The notes: a model not told the origin generated them from the letters alone. A stretch of DNA of 59,887 nt from an uncultured Pseudomonadota bacterium (GCA_902796345.1 CADBOF010000012.1:1-59887); one strand, 5' to 3'. Shown: positions 1-8,654, counted from the stretch's first letter. Numbers and translations are program-made.

Positions 1-82
1 GCGTGGCGGAATGGTAGACGCAACAGACTTAAAATCTGTCTCTGGCAACGGAATATCGGTTCAAGTCCGATCGCAGGTACCA
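1..82 (+). tRNA. tRNA-Leu (anticodon TAA), 5' end cut by window edge
   Basis: The anticodon stem pairs 23-27 with 35-39 around a seven-base loop whose anticodon TAA lies at 30-32, so the tRNA reads UUA/UUG. The long variable arm of a class II tRNA and an encoded CCA at 80-82 are present. The 3' acceptor strand predicts a 5' strand ending in GCG, which is exactly how the window starts, so about four bases of the tRNA lie outside the window. Confidence 0.93.
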
Positions 83-104
83 TATCAAATTAGAGGTATT
101 TGAA

Positions 105-299
105 ATGGCAAAATTGAAAACAAAAAGTAGTGCCAAAAAACGTTTTTCGTTTACTGGTTCAGGTCTTGTAAAAATGGGTCAGGCGTATAAACGTCATAAC
201 ATGCGTAAACGCAACAACAGAATGTTGCGGCAATCTCGTGGCACATGTTTGATGCATCCAAGCGATGCTAAAAAGGTATTAGCACATTATTTTAATTAG
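105..299 (+). CDS. rpmI: 50S ribosomal protein L35
   Basis: A small, very basic protein of 64 residues, the usual length for bL35, which sits in the large ribosomal subunit. The family pattern is visible: a Lys-rich N-terminus with SSAKKRF, then FTGSGLVKMGQAYKRH and an Arg/Asn-rich run. An AGAGG ribosome-binding site lies eight bases before the ATG. rplT follows after nine bases, the standard rpmI-rplT pair. infC, which often precedes this pair, is not in the window; a tRNA-Leu gene ends 22 bases upstream and may share its transcript. Confidence 0.97.
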   Translation: MAKLKTKSSAKKRFSFTGSGLVKMGQAYKRHNMRKRNNRMLRQSRGTCLMHPSDAKKVLAHYFN

Positions 300-308
300 T
301 GGAGAAAT

Positions 309-668
309 ATGTCTAGAGTCAAAAGAGGCGTAACTGCTCACGCCCGCCATAAGAAAGTGTTGAAATTGTCCCGTGGTTTCATGGGAAGGGCGTCGAAGTG
401 TTTTAGACCAGCAATTGAACGTTTAGAAAAATCTTGGCAGTATTCTTACCGGGATAGACGAGTTAAAAAACGAAATTTTCGCGCTTTGTGGATACAAAGA
501 ATAAATGCTTTTGTCCGCGGATCGGGAATGAAATATTCTACGTTTATTGATGGCTTGAAAAAATCGGGAGTTTTGGTTGACAGAAAAATGCTAGCGAAAT
601 TAGCCTTTGAGCAACCTGATGTTTTCCAAAATTTGGTGTCTGTTTCGAAAAAGTCCTTATCTCAGTAA
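309..668 (+). CDS. rplT: 50S ribosomal protein L20
   Basis: 119 residues, standard for bL20, which binds 23S rRNA early in assembly of the large subunit. Diagnostic pieces are [16 protein letters not shown] at the N-terminus, [18 protein letters not shown] near residue 48, and INAFVR followed by [23 protein letters not shown] motif precedes the ATG. Co-transcribed with rpmI and probably with the tRNA-Leu gene that starts eight bases after its stop. In other bacteria L20 can repress its own operon; no such leader can be judged here because upstream sequence is missing. Confidence 0.97.
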   Translation: MSRVKRGVTAHARHKKVLKLSRGFMGRASKCFRPAIERLEKSWQYSYRDRRVKKRNFRALWIQRINAFVRGSGMKYSTFIDGLKKSGVLVDRKMLAKLAFEQPDVFQNLVSVSKKSLSQ

Positions 669-675
669 GGCGAGT

Positions 676-760
676 GCGGTTGTGGTGGAACTGGTAGACA
701 CGCAGCTTTGAGGTGGCTGTGGAGAAATCCGTGTAAGTTCAAGTCTTATCAACCGCACCA
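676..760 (+). tRNA. tRNA-Leu (anticodon GAG)
   Basis: Acceptor strands GCGGTTG and CAACCGC pair perfectly and are followed by A and an encoded CCA. The anticodon stem CAGCT/GGCTG, with one T-G pair, encloses loop TTGAGGT, giving anticodon GAG for CUC/CUU. The D arm and a long variable arm fit a leucine tRNA. It is the second leucine tRNA gene in the first 800 bases, flanking rpmI-rplT on the other side. Confidence 0.95.
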
Positions 761-765
761 TTTTC

Positions 766-801
766 AATTGTTTGTTATTAGTGATAGTGGGTCAAACAAT
801 T
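766..801 (+). terminator. possible stem-loop after tRNA-Leu(GAG)
   Basis: A perfect nine-base inverted repeat (AATTGTTTG at 766-774, CAAACAATT at 793-801) with an 18-base loop lies six bases after the tRNA. No T-run follows, so it could be a processing or weak termination structure rather than a classic terminator. Confidence 0.35.
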
Positions 802-934
802 TGCAGGATGACGAATATTTTTTCAAAGAGAAATAAGTAAAAAAAGTAATAAATATTGTAAAAAGTTATAAAAGAAAAAGTGGAGTTTAGTGGTATCTTG
901 AATTGAGAGATGAGCGTTTTGCAAAAACAACGCT

Positions 935-1828
935 ATGTCAAAAGAAACGGCGTATTCACCAAAATATTTGAGTTTTATTTGCACATCAATACTTGCATGT
1001 TTTGCTGTAATGCTCTTAGCACTCGAACCATTAGATATATTTGTCGCGCTTGAAGGATATAATCTTAGTTACATAATTTTCCTGTACATTACAGGAGTAA
1101 ATATTAAAACGATTAAACGGTTATTGATGCAATCAATGCTTATATTTTCAATTATGGCGTTTGGAGTAAGTTTAATACAAACTAACACAGCAGACGAATT
1201 TGGGAAACTTTTAATTTTTATCGGAATACTTTTTAAATTAGGCGCTGTACCATTTCATTCATGGATTATAGATATATATAAACATTCCCCAATTGGAGTA
1301 ATTGCAGTGACTGACGGAGTGTTTAAAATCGTTTTAACGGCTATATTTGTAAGATTTGTATCAATTGCTCATATTAGATTTGAACCGTTAATACATACAT
1401 TGGGATACATATCTTTAACAATCGGGGCAATTTTAGCACTGCGTGAACATAATATAAAAAAATGGTTGGGATGCCTAAGTATAGGACATATTGGTGTGGT
1501 ATTGTGCGCAACTTCAATTGTCCAAACGAATTTATCTATAGCTGTGATAATTTACTTGCTCGCCTATGGTGCATGTGTAATATGTTTTGCATTTGTAAAA
1601 AATAACATACTTAAAATACTTATTTTATTCGCGATGCTTGGATTGCCTCCGTTTCATACTTTTTTTGCGAAGGTAAATTTAATTGAAGAATTATTAAAAC
1701 AAAATTGTATGTGTAATTTATCTGCTATTATTATTTATTTCGTAATAGAGTTAATATCGGCGATACGTTATATAAGATTTTTTTTAAAAACAAAGAATTT
1801 TGACAAAAATAAAATAATTATTTTATAG
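935..1828 (+). CDS. NuoN/ND2-like proton-pumping subunit of NADH dehydrogenase, N-terminally shortened
   Basis: A 297-residue polytopic membrane protein. Several stretches match antiporter-like complex I subunits, best NuoN: VALEGYNLS with the conserved glutamate, FKLGAVPFHSW with a lysine near residue 97, DGVFKI, an ALREHNIKKWLG loop before SIGHIG, and LGLPPFHTFFAKVNL near residue 240. NuoN is usually about 470-500 residues and has several more N-terminal helices. An in-frame stop at 911-913 shows that the missing part is not simply upstream. No other complex I gene is in the window. There is no clear ribosome-binding site. The stop overlaps the end of the convergent next gene by six bases. 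Family confident, exact subunit less so; it could also be a related Mrp- or hydrogenase-type subunit. Confidence 0.72.
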   Translation: MSKETAYSPKYLSFICTSILACFAVMLLALEPLDIFVALEGYNLSYIIFLYITGVNIKTIKRLLMQSMLIFSIMAFGVSLIQTNTADEFGKLLIFIGILFKLGAVPFHSWIIDIYKHSPIGVIAVTDGVFKIVLTAIFVRFVSIAHIRFEPLIHTLGYISLTIGAILALREHNIKKWLGCLSIGHIGVVLCATSIVQTNLSIAVIIYLLAYGACVICFAFVKNNILKILILFAMLGLPPFHTFFAKVNLIEELLKQNCMCNLSAIIIYFVIELISAIRYIRFFLKTKNFDKNKIIIL

Positions 1829-2683
1829 TATTTTTGTAACTTTCTCTCCAAAATTGCAAATTTCTTTTAGTATCGGAACTACTTCTTCAACTTTTTTATT
1901 ACTTAACACATTCTCCTCATCCATACATTCAAATACACACTCAGCGATTACCCTGCAATCATCAAAATATAACAAACATCTTGATGCATAATTTTCTGCA
2001 TAATCCTCAAATTGCTCAGGTTTCGGTGAAGAAATATTTTCTTCATTTTTTATTAAAAACAAAATCCTGTTTGTCATGCTGTCAAAGAAATTTTTAGACT
2101 GCTGTAAAAATGTTTTAAGTAAACCAAAAGCTTGTAAACCAATGGGTGTTTGCTGTTTTAATAGCATTTCCAATTTGAACACCATTTGTGTTAACGTGGG
2201 TAAAAATTTTTCAGAAAACTCCAAATAAACTTTATTAGATAAAAGATTTCCACATTTTTCCAAATCCTCTTTCATTTCTGTTATGTCTCTATTTCTAGCT
2301 TTTATCCAAAAATCCGCCATACCACCGTATCTGGTTTGTTTCGGTGCGGAACTTTTTTTAACAATAATTTTTGGGTGTATTTTAAATTTATCTGAAATTG
2401 TGTATTCTGGTTTGACATCGTTTGTGTTGTTTTTATATTCGAGTTCTTTGCTGTATTTTGGCTTAACTGTTTTTGTTTTATCTATTTTGACTTGTTTCAC
2501 TTTATTATCAATTTTGTTGTTTTTTTCTATTGTTGCCGGGTTGATGTTAATGCTTGGATTTTCCAACGAATTTTGTGACATATTGTTACTCTTATGATCT
2601 TCTGTATCACTGGTCATTGTTATCATCGTTAGTCCAATAACTGGTAAAGTAATACCCACCAAAAGTAAACTTATTCCTGTCAT
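1823..2683 (-). CDS. unknown protein with N-terminal membrane anchor
   Basis: I do not recognise this 286-residue protein. From the ATG at 2683 it begins with one hydrophobic helix (about residues 3-23), then a Lys/Asn/Ser-rich tether to about residue 105, then a mostly helical domain to the end with several cysteines near residues 230-255. The frame stays open upstream to a TTG at 2788 and an ATG at 2752, but these overlap the apparent terminator of rpsB-tsf. A likely promoter sits just before 2683, so I prefer the inner start. The topology suggests a domain held at the membrane by a flexible linker. Confidence 0.6.
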   Translation of the reverse strand: MTGISLLLVGITLPVIGLTMITMTSDTEDHKSNNMSQNSLENPSININPATIEKNNKIDNKVKQVKIDKTKTVKPKYSKELEYKNNTNDVKPEYTISDKFKIHPKIIVKKSSAPKQTRYGGMADFWIKARNRDITEMKEDLEKCGNLLSNKVYLEFSEKFLPTLTQMVFKLEMLLKQQTPIGLQAFGLLKTFLQQSKNFFDSMTNRILFLIKNEENISSPKPEQFEDYAENYASRCLLYFDDCRVIAECVFECMDEENVLSNKKVEEVVPILKEICNFGEKVTKIL

Positions 2684-2710
2684 AATGAAACCACTACAAT
2701 CTTTATTGTT

Positions 2711-2739
2711 AAAATAAATCAAATCTACATTAGTATCAA
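2711..2739 (-). promoter_or_regulatory. candidate sigma70-type promoter for the unknown anchored protein
   Basis: Read on the minus strand: TTGATA (2739-2734), a 17-base spacer, then TATTTT (2716-2711). The predicted start near 2704 leaves a leader of about 20 bases before the ATG at 2683. It lies directly downstream of the rpsB-tsf hairpin. Confidence 0.45.
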
Positions 2740-2776
2740 CTAGAAAATTCATCCCCGGTGCGAGAAGCCGGGAATG
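2740..2776 (-). terminator. Rho-independent terminator of rpsB-tsf
   Basis: On the minus strand CATTCCCGG pairs with CCGGGGATG over a nine-base loop, followed by AATTTTCT. The one imperfect position is a U-G pair in minus-strand RNA but a C-A mismatch in plus-strand RNA, which indicates function on the minus strand. It begins 28 bases after the tsf stop. Confidence 0.7.
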
Positions 2777-2803
2777 TTTAATTGTCAAAGTGTAATTTAT
2801 TGG

Positions 2804-3688
2804 TTAATTCCCGCCTAACATATAACGAGCGAACTTTTTTATTTTAAATTGCGTATTATTTTCTTTATTAAAATTCGCTAAGACCTGTGAAACGGTAAGT
2901 TTACTATCCTCAAAGTATAATTGATTTAGCATAACAACTTCCTCATAAAATCGCTTAACTCGACCTTCTGCTATTTTTTCAGATACGTCTGCAGGTTTAC
3001 CCATACTTATTGCTTGTTCTTTTGCTATTTCTTTTTCTTTATTCAGAACATCCTCAGGAACGTCTTCAGTCGATAAGAATTTTGGGTTGCTTGCTGCGAT
3101 ATGCATTGCGAGTTTTTTGCCAAAATTCCTGGCGTTTTCTTTGTCAAAATTAGTATCATTATTTTCAAGACAAACTATTACGCCGATTTTTCCCATTTTA
3201 GATCCTGGTACCACGGCGGTATGCGTGTAAGTTCCTATTACCCCTTTATCCACAGAGAAATTTTGTGAACGCTTGAATTGAATATTTTCTCCAATTATTG
3301 AAATCAAAAAGCTCAATTCGTCTTTGACCGAATGGCCACTGGTTTTAAAAGGTGCATTCAGTACGTTTTCTTGATCAACAGTGAGCGCTATTTCTGTAAC
3401 ATCTCGAACAAATGATTGAAATTTTTCATTTTTAGCAACGAAATCTGTTTCAGAGTTTATCTCTACTATTGATGCGTGCTTTAAATCATCTGACACATAA
3501 CAAGATACTAATCCGTCAGCTGTAGTACGGGAAGACTTTTTGGCTGCATCCATAAGTCCCTTTTTACGGAGATATTCTTCAGCCGCAGATAAATCCCCAT
3601 TTGTTTCATCGAGTGCTTTTTTACAATCTGTAAATCCCGCACTTGTCTTTAACCGTAGTTGTTTTATTAAATCTGCTGATACTGCCAT
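2804..3688 (-). CDS. tsf: translation elongation factor Ts
   Basis: 294 residues, typical for EF-Ts, which exchanges GDP for GTP on EF-Tu. The N-terminal UBA-like segment with LRLKTSAGFTDCKKAL and the TDFVAKNEKFQSF signature near residue 80 are clear, followed by the paired core repeats (HIAASNPKFL) and a short C-terminal piece. A GGAGG ribosome-binding site precedes the ATG. The start shares one base with the rpsB stop (TAATG), so translation of the two genes is probably coupled. The usual downstream partner pyrH is absent; transcription appears to end at the hairpin just after the gene. Confidence 0.97.
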   Translation of the reverse strand: MAVSADLIKQLRLKTSAGFTDCKKALDETNGDLSAAEEYLRKKGLMDAAKKSSRTTADGLVSCYVSDDLKHASIVEINSETDFVAKNEKFQSFVRDVTEIALTVDQENVLNAPFKTSGHSVKDELSFLISIIGENIQFKRSQNFSVDKGVIGTYTHTAVVPGSKMGKIGVIVCLENNDTNFDKENARNFGKKLAMHIAASNPKFLSTEDVPEDVLNKEKEIAKEQAISMGKPADVSEKIAEGRVKRFYEEVVMLNQLYFEDSKLTVSQVLANFNKENNTQFKIKKFARYMLGGN

Positions 3689-4635
3689 TATTCGTTTCCT
3701 CCCTTTTGTTCATTGCTTGTTTTGTTAGAAGATTTATTATCTGTAAATTTTTTTGCTCCGCTTTTTTTGTGAGACGTTTTTTTTTCTCCATCGGTGATTT
3801 TTGTACGAGGTTTGCGATTTTGAACTTTAGAGTTATTGGGGTCACGTTGTCTGCGTTGTTTCCTCATTCCATCGATCACATCCATATCAATAGGTTTATC
3901 AGAACTTCCTATATCAATGCCCGATTTAGCCAATCCCTGTTGTAATCCTTCAAGTACCGCATCTGAAAACAATTTACAATAGAGCTCTATCGCTTTTGTT
4001 GCATCGTCATTACCTGGAATCGGGAACGCTATACCGTCAGGATCAGAATCAGTATCAACAACGGCGACGATTGGAATACCAAGTTTTTTTGCTTCTTTTA
4101 CAGCGATATCCTCTCGTGTAACATCGATTACAACAAGCATATCGGGGCGACCGCCCATATTACGAATACCTCCAAGAGCAAGCGTTAACTTATCGAGATT
4201 TTTTTGCAACAGTTTGATTTCTTTTTTTGTCAAATTTCCAGGGTTCGCGATTTTTTCTTCAAGGGCTTTCATCTTTTTTATTGATTGACTTATCGTTTTC
4301 CAGTTCGTTAACATTCCGCCATACCACCGGTTATTAACGTAATACTGTCCACATTTTTCAGCTGCTTCTTTTACCAACTCAGAAGCTTGGTTTTTAGCAC
4401 CAACAAACAATATACGACCGTAATTTGATGTAACTTCACGTATTGCTTTCAATGCATTGATCAGCAATGGATAAGTTTTTGATAAATCAATTATGTGAAT
4501 TCCATTTCGCTTACCGAAAATATACGGTGCCATTTTTGGATTCCATTTGCGTGTTACATGCCCATAATGCATACCAACATCTAACATTTCTTGAAGTGAA
4601 ACTTTGTTTTGAAAATCTTTGTTTTGATCAGACAT
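3688..4635 (-). CDS. rpsB: 30S ribosomal protein S2 with lysine-rich C-terminal tail
   Basis: Small-subunit protein uS2. LQEMLDVGMHYGHVTRKWNPKM, the NRWYGGMLTNW block, GGRPDMLVVID and PIVAVVDTDSDPDGIAFPIPGNDD are all family signatures. I chose the ATG at 4635 because AAAGGA lies at the right distance; the open frame reaches 4671. At 315 residues it exceeds the usual length of about 240-260. The excess is a Lys/Ser/Asn-rich, probably disordered tail from about residue 255. Some alphaproteobacterial S2 proteins also carry extensions. Expressed from the promoter at 4740-4769 with a leader of about 100 bases, which could hold the S2 autoregulatory site known in other bacteria. Confidence 0.96.
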   Translation of the reverse strand: MSDQNKDFQNKVSLQEMLDVGMHYGHVTRKWNPKMAPYIFGKRNGIHIIDLSKTYPLLINALKAIREVTSNYGRILFVGAKNQASELVKEAAEKCGQYYVNNRWYGGMLTNWKTISQSIKKMKALEEKIANPGNLTKKEIKLLQKNLDKLTLALGGIRNMGGRPDMLVVIDVTREDIAVKEAKKLGIPIVAVVDTDSDPDGIAFPIPGNDDATKAIELYCKLFSDAVLEGLQQGLAKSGIDIGSSDKPIDMDVIDGMRKQRRQRDPNNSKVQNRKPRTKITDGEKKTSHKKSGAKKFTDNKSSNKTSNEQKGGNE

Positions 4636-4739
4636 AAATAAAAATCCTTTCCGATTACGATAAGTACACAAACCTATAGTCTTGCTTTACGCAAAACATC
4701 GGAAACAGGTTATGCACATAAAAACACCAAACATAACTT

Positions 4740-4769
4740 ATTATAGTCACATGTGCTAGCCTTTCTCAA
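4740..4769 (-). promoter_or_regulatory. promoter of rpsB-tsf
   Basis: On the minus strand TTGAGA (4769-4764), an 18-base spacer and a perfect TATAAT (4745-4740) form a good sigma70-type promoter pointing at rpsB. The predicted start near 4733 gives a leader of roughly 100 bases before the ATG at 4635. Confidence 0.65.
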
Positions 4770-4835
4770 CTTTGGTGTGTATTAGGTTCTACCGCTTTGC
4801 TATTATATACGTGTGTAAATCTAAACCGTTTTTTA

Positions 4836-5948
4836 ATGAACGTACTATTGTCAGTTATTGCATTTATTGTACTTTTAGCAATACTTGTTGGATTTCATGA
4901 ATGGGGACATTTGTCAGTTGCAAGAGCGAACGGAGTTTTTTGTGAAGTTTTTTCTTTTGGTATGGGACCCAAGATCTTTGAAAGAACAGACAAATATGGA
5001 ACAAAGTGGCGGATATCGCTTTTTCCAATCGGAGGTTACGTAAAAATGTTTGGTGATGCTGATGCGACAAGCGTAAGAGAAAGAATACCTGAAGGGTATA
5101 CAGAAGCTGATATGCAAAAAATGTCAGCTTTTCGAAAAACACCATGGCAAAGAATTTTAATAGCGTTTGGAGGTCCACTTGCTAATTTTGTTATGGCGAT
5201 TGTTCTGCTATTTGGTATTGGTGTTATAAAAGGTATTCCAGAACAATCAAATGAAATAACAGTAGTTTCTAAAAATTCATTAGCCTACAAATCGGGATTA
5301 AGAACGAAAGATAGAATAGTAAAAATAAATGATAAAAACATAAAATCATTTAAAGAACTTGCTCCCAAACTCAAAAAGGCAAAAGGAACTGATTACACGC
5401 TTACCGTGAACAGAGGAGGGCAAATAAAAACATTTAATGTAAAGATGTATACAGAATTCGCGGGAAAAATAACGCCAATTACGAAACTTGGTATTCGTTC
5501 AACAGGGTATAACTATGAACCAACAACAGTTATTAATGCGATCAAAATGGCATGCGTTAAAACATGGAATATAATCGCTGGTAATGTAACAGGTTTAGCA
5601 AAAATATTTAAAAGTAAGGAAAGCGTAGAAAATGTCGGAGGAATTATTTCAATATTTAATATGTCTGTAGAAGGTGCAGGTAACGGGTTAGCGTCTTTTG
5701 TAATGACGTTAGCACTGCTTTCTGCCATGTTAGGAGCAATGAATTTACTACCGATACCATGTTTGGATGGAGGTACTATTTTAATTAATGTAATCGAATG
5801 GATAAGGGGAAAATCACTTGGAGATAAAACAATAGAAACAATTTTTGCAATTGGTTTGTTTACTGTGGCGGGACTAATGCTACTAGGTTTATGGAATGAT
5901 ATAACCAATCTTTCGGTTTTCTCAAAAATCGCGAATATATTTAAGTAA
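4836..5948 (+). CDS. rseP: RseP-type site-2 zinc metalloprotease
   Basis: Intramembrane M50 protease that cleaves membrane-anchored regulators and signal-peptide remnants at the inner membrane. The zinc motif HEWGH lies in the first transmembrane helix, a PDZ-like domain follows (about residues 115-205), and the second zinc-site motif NLLPIPCLDGG sits in a late helix near residue 305. I start at the ATG at 4836 (370 residues) because it opens directly into the first helix; a TTG at 4797 in the same frame would add 13 hydrophilic residues. bamA follows after 15 bases. The usual alphaproteobacterial neighbours uppS, cdsA and dxr are absent between rpsB-tsf and this gene. Confidence 0.93.
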   Translation: MNVLLSVIAFIVLLAILVGFHEWGHLSVARANGVFCEVFSFGMGPKIFERTDKYGTKWRISLFPIGGYVKMFGDADATSVRERIPEGYTEADMQKMSAFRKTPWQRILIAFGGPLANFVMAIVLLFGIGVIKGIPEQSNEITVVSKNSLAYKSGLRTKDRIVKINDKNIKSFKELAPKLKKAKGTDYTLTVNRGGQIKTFNVKMYTEFAGKITPITKLGIRSTGYNYEPTTVINAIKMACVKTWNIIAGNVTGLAKIFKSKESVENVGGIISIFNMSVEGAGNGLASFVMTLALLSAMLGAMNLLPIPCLDGGTILINVIEWIRGKSLGDKTIETIFAIGLFTVAGLMLLGLWNDITNLSVFSKIANIFK

Positions 5949-5963
5949 CTAAGGAGTTATAAA

Positions 5964-8654
5964 ATGCAAAAGTTAAAAACAAAGGGGATTCTTACATTAC
6001 TAACATTAATTAACGGATTTTTAATAATTTTAGAAAAAACCGAAGCCCGTGTGATAACAAATATCGAAATAAAAGGTAATAAACGAATTTCCAAAGAAAC
6101 TATAAAAAATAAATTGGCAATAGAAGAAGGTGACGACGTTGATGATAATGATGCAAATAACGTTATTGAAGACTTATATAAATCCGGATTATTTAATGAT
6201 GTAAAAATTAACTTTTCTGGTTCAAAGATGATCATTAACGTAAATGAATCTCCAATTATTAATAAAATTTCAATTGAAGGGAGCAAAAAAATAGATAAAG
6301 ACAATCTAACTAGAATAAAACAAAGAGAAACTCTGTCTTTATCGAAAGTGAAAACATCACAAATGGAGCTATTACAAACGTATCAATCCAAAAATTTAGG
6401 GATGTATAACACAAGAGTTAATCCTAAAGTAATAAAACGAACAAATGACAATGTTGATTTGGTTTTTGAAATTGAAGAGCATCGCCCGGCAAAAATTTCA
6501 GAAATAGTTTTTATTGGAAACGAAAAAGTTTCGACGTCTGAATTGAGAGATGTTATTTCGTCACAACCGAAGCGATGGTATAGGTTTATGGTAAATGATG
6601 ATATCTATGATCCGGAAAGATTAGACTATGATAAAAGAATGATTGTTCAATACTATAAAGATCATGGGTTCGCACAAGCCATGGTTAAAAGTGCCAATGC
6701 AGAACTGACTCCAGACGGGCATGGAATTATAATTTCTTTCAATATATATGAAGGAGAACAGTTTAAATTTGGGGACGTTTCTATAAATTCGAATGTCAAA
6801 CGCGTTAATGAACAATCTTTGAATAAGAAAATAAAGTGTAAAACCGGGAAAAATTTTAATGCAACTTTTGTTAGACTCGATATGGCGACTATTTTAAATA
6901 ACATAAGCAAACAAGGTATTTCTGCTATCGACGTCGAACCACAATTTACTCCGGACATTAAAGCAAAAAAAATAAACGTACGCTACGACATAAAAGAGGG
7001 CGAAAAAAAGTATATATCGAAGATTATAATAACTGGAAATAATAAAACTCGAGATCATGTAATTTTACGAAAATTAATGTTCGAAGAAGGTGACGTATAC
7101 AATAAGGCTCTTGTATCGCTTAGCGAGAGCAATTTACAAGAAACTGGTTTTTTTAATATAGTTCGAATAGATACAATGCCAGATCCACTTTCACCGGACA
7201 AATGCATTGTGGTGGTTTTTGTTAACGATCAAAAAACAGGCAAACTGTCTTTTAGCGGAGGATACAATCAAATTGATGGACCAGTTGTTTCCCTTAGTTA
7301 TGGGGAAAGAAATTTCCTTGGGACAGGAAAATCGCTTGAACTTTCATTAAATTCGTCTAGAGAACAGACAGGAAAGGGATATGCATTTAAAAATGGAAAA
7401 TTAGAAAAACTCCAAAGGGAAAGCAAATTCGCCTTTTTGAATAATATAACTGCATCATTTACTGATCCGCATATGTTTAGTAGAGATATTGAGGGTACTT
7501 TATCTTTTTATAAATATTCTGCGTCTCCTCTTGATTCGTTTTCGGTCAAGAATATTGGAGGAGCTATTGGAATGGCGTACTCACTTACTCCTGGTTGGAC
7601 GCAAAGTTGGGAGTTGAGTGTGACAAGAAGACTTGTTGATGATATAGTTGCAAAGGTTTCACCAATAATAAAATATCAAATAGCTGTTGCTGAAAATAAT
7701 AGTTTTAGGCTAGATAAAAACGAAAAACACTACCAACATAAATTAACGCACACAATTGGATACTCAACACACGTTTACGATGGGATTCTAAGAGGAAATT
7801 ACTCCGTATCATTATCAACTGCGTTTATGTACAACACAAACAGTCAACAGATTGATCTTAAAAATATTTTGTCAGGTTCATATACGCGATCTCTTCCACA
7901 CAATATGATGTTAAAATGTCGAGCAACGTATGGCACATTAAATGCTATTGGCAATAAAGAAGTGAATGTAATTGACGGTTTTTCCAATTCAATTAACTCT
8001 GTAAGAGGATTCGATTCCAATAGTATTGGTGGTTGGGCAATGAGTGCTCGCGGTATTAATAAATCAAAGTTTGATAATCAGTATGTTTCTACATTATTTG
8101 TTGATGCAACTACAACAAAGATGTTTTTTAATGGAAGTGTTGAAGTATCTTTTCCTTTATATCTTTTGCCGGAAATGAATACAAGATTTTTTGTATTTGC
8201 TGATTGTGGATACTATTCGAAGCCAATCAATCCAGAAAGCAATGTTTTTAACAAAACAAAGTACAGTGCGAAAGATTTATATGAGTTTAAGAAAAAACAA
8301 TCCGATGAAAATAAAGCCGCATCAAAAGCTAATAGAGAAGCAAAGAAATTTAAGTTATCAGAACTTGAACCAACTGGCACGGAAGATGAAACAATCATTG
8401 CGTCGGATGGATCGTATAAAGAAAAAATGCCAAAAATGTTATGTAAGTTTGAACAAAATGACGACACATTTAACAACAGTACATTAATAGCGCATAAAGT
8501 TATTAATGAAAAAATAATGCGTGTAGCAGTTGGATTTGGTTTTTCGTTAATATTACCCATTGGTCCAGTTCGAATTGCTTTTGGATTTCCCATTCGTAAA
8601 GGGAAATTAGATGTAAGTAACACTGTCATTTTCGGGATGAACGCAACGTTTTAA
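5964..8654 (+). CDS. bamA: outer membrane protein assembly factor BamA
   Basis: Central Omp85 component that folds beta-barrel proteins into the outer membrane. A signal peptide (about 1-28) precedes five POTRA domains (about 29-430), each with the usual Gly-rich turn pattern, then a 16-strand barrel. The lid-loop signature VRGF lies at residues 679-682, and the last residue is phenylalanine as expected for a barrel protein. At 896 residues it is longer than most (about 760-810). The excess is a charged insertion at about residues 756-846, between late barrel strands, so probably a surface loop. A strong AAGGAG site precedes the ATG. Its stop overlaps that of convergent radC. skp, lpxD, fabZ and lpxA, often next in line, are missing here. 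Confidence 0.95.
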   Translation: MQKLKTKGILTLLTLINGFLIILEKTEARVITNIEIKGNKRISKETIKNKLAIEEGDDVDDNDANNVIEDLYKSGLFNDVKINFSGSKMIINVNESPIINKISIEGSKKIDKDNLTRIKQRETLSLSKVKTSQMELLQTYQSKNLGMYNTRVNPKVIKRTNDNVDLVFEIEEHRPAKISEIVFIGNEKVSTSELRDVISSQPKRWYRFMVNDDIYDPERLDYDKRMIVQYYKDHGFAQAMVKSANAELTPDGHGIIISFNIYEGEQFKFGDVSINSNVKRVNEQSLNKKIKCKTGKNFNATFVRLDMATILNNISKQGISAIDVEPQFTPDIKAKKINVRYDIKEGEKKYISKIIITGNNKTRDHVILRKLMFEEGDVYNKALVSLSESNLQETGFFNIVRIDTMPDPLSPDKCIVVVFVNDQKTGKLSFSGGYNQIDGPVVSLSYGERNFLGTGKSLELSLNSSREQTGKGYAFKNGKLEKLQRESKFAFLNNITASFTDPHMFSRDIEGTLSFYKYSASPLDSFSVKNIGGAIGMAYSLTPGWTQSWELSVTRRLVDDIVAKVSPIIKYQIAVAENNSFRLDKNEKHYQHKLTHTIGYSTHVYDGILRGNYSVSLSTAFMYNTNSQQIDLKNILSGSYTRSLPHNMMLKCRATYGTLNAIGNKEVNVIDGFSNSINSVRGFDSNSIGGWAMSARGINKSKFDNQYVSTLFVDATTTKMFFNGSVEVSFPLYLLPEMNTRFFVFADCGYYSKPINPESNVFNKTKYSAKDLYEFKKKQSDENKAASKANREAKKFKLSELEPTGTEDETIIASDGSYKEKMPKMLCKFEQNDDTFNNSTLIAHKVINEKIMRVAVGFGFSLILPIGPVRIAFGFPIRKGKLDVSNTVIFGMNATF

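Noticed and set aside
2683-2788. Longer N-terminus for the unknown anchored protein (ATG 2752 or TTG 2788)
   Set aside because: Both starts overlap the rpsB-tsf terminator hairpin and lie upstream of the candidate promoter at 2711-2739.
3643-3945. 100-codon frame antisense to tsf/rpsB
   Set aside because: Shadow of the Lys-rich S2 tail, giving Phe/Leu-rich antisense sequence.
5513-5908. 131-codon frame antisense to rseP
   Set aside because: Shadow of the conserved C-terminal half of RseP.
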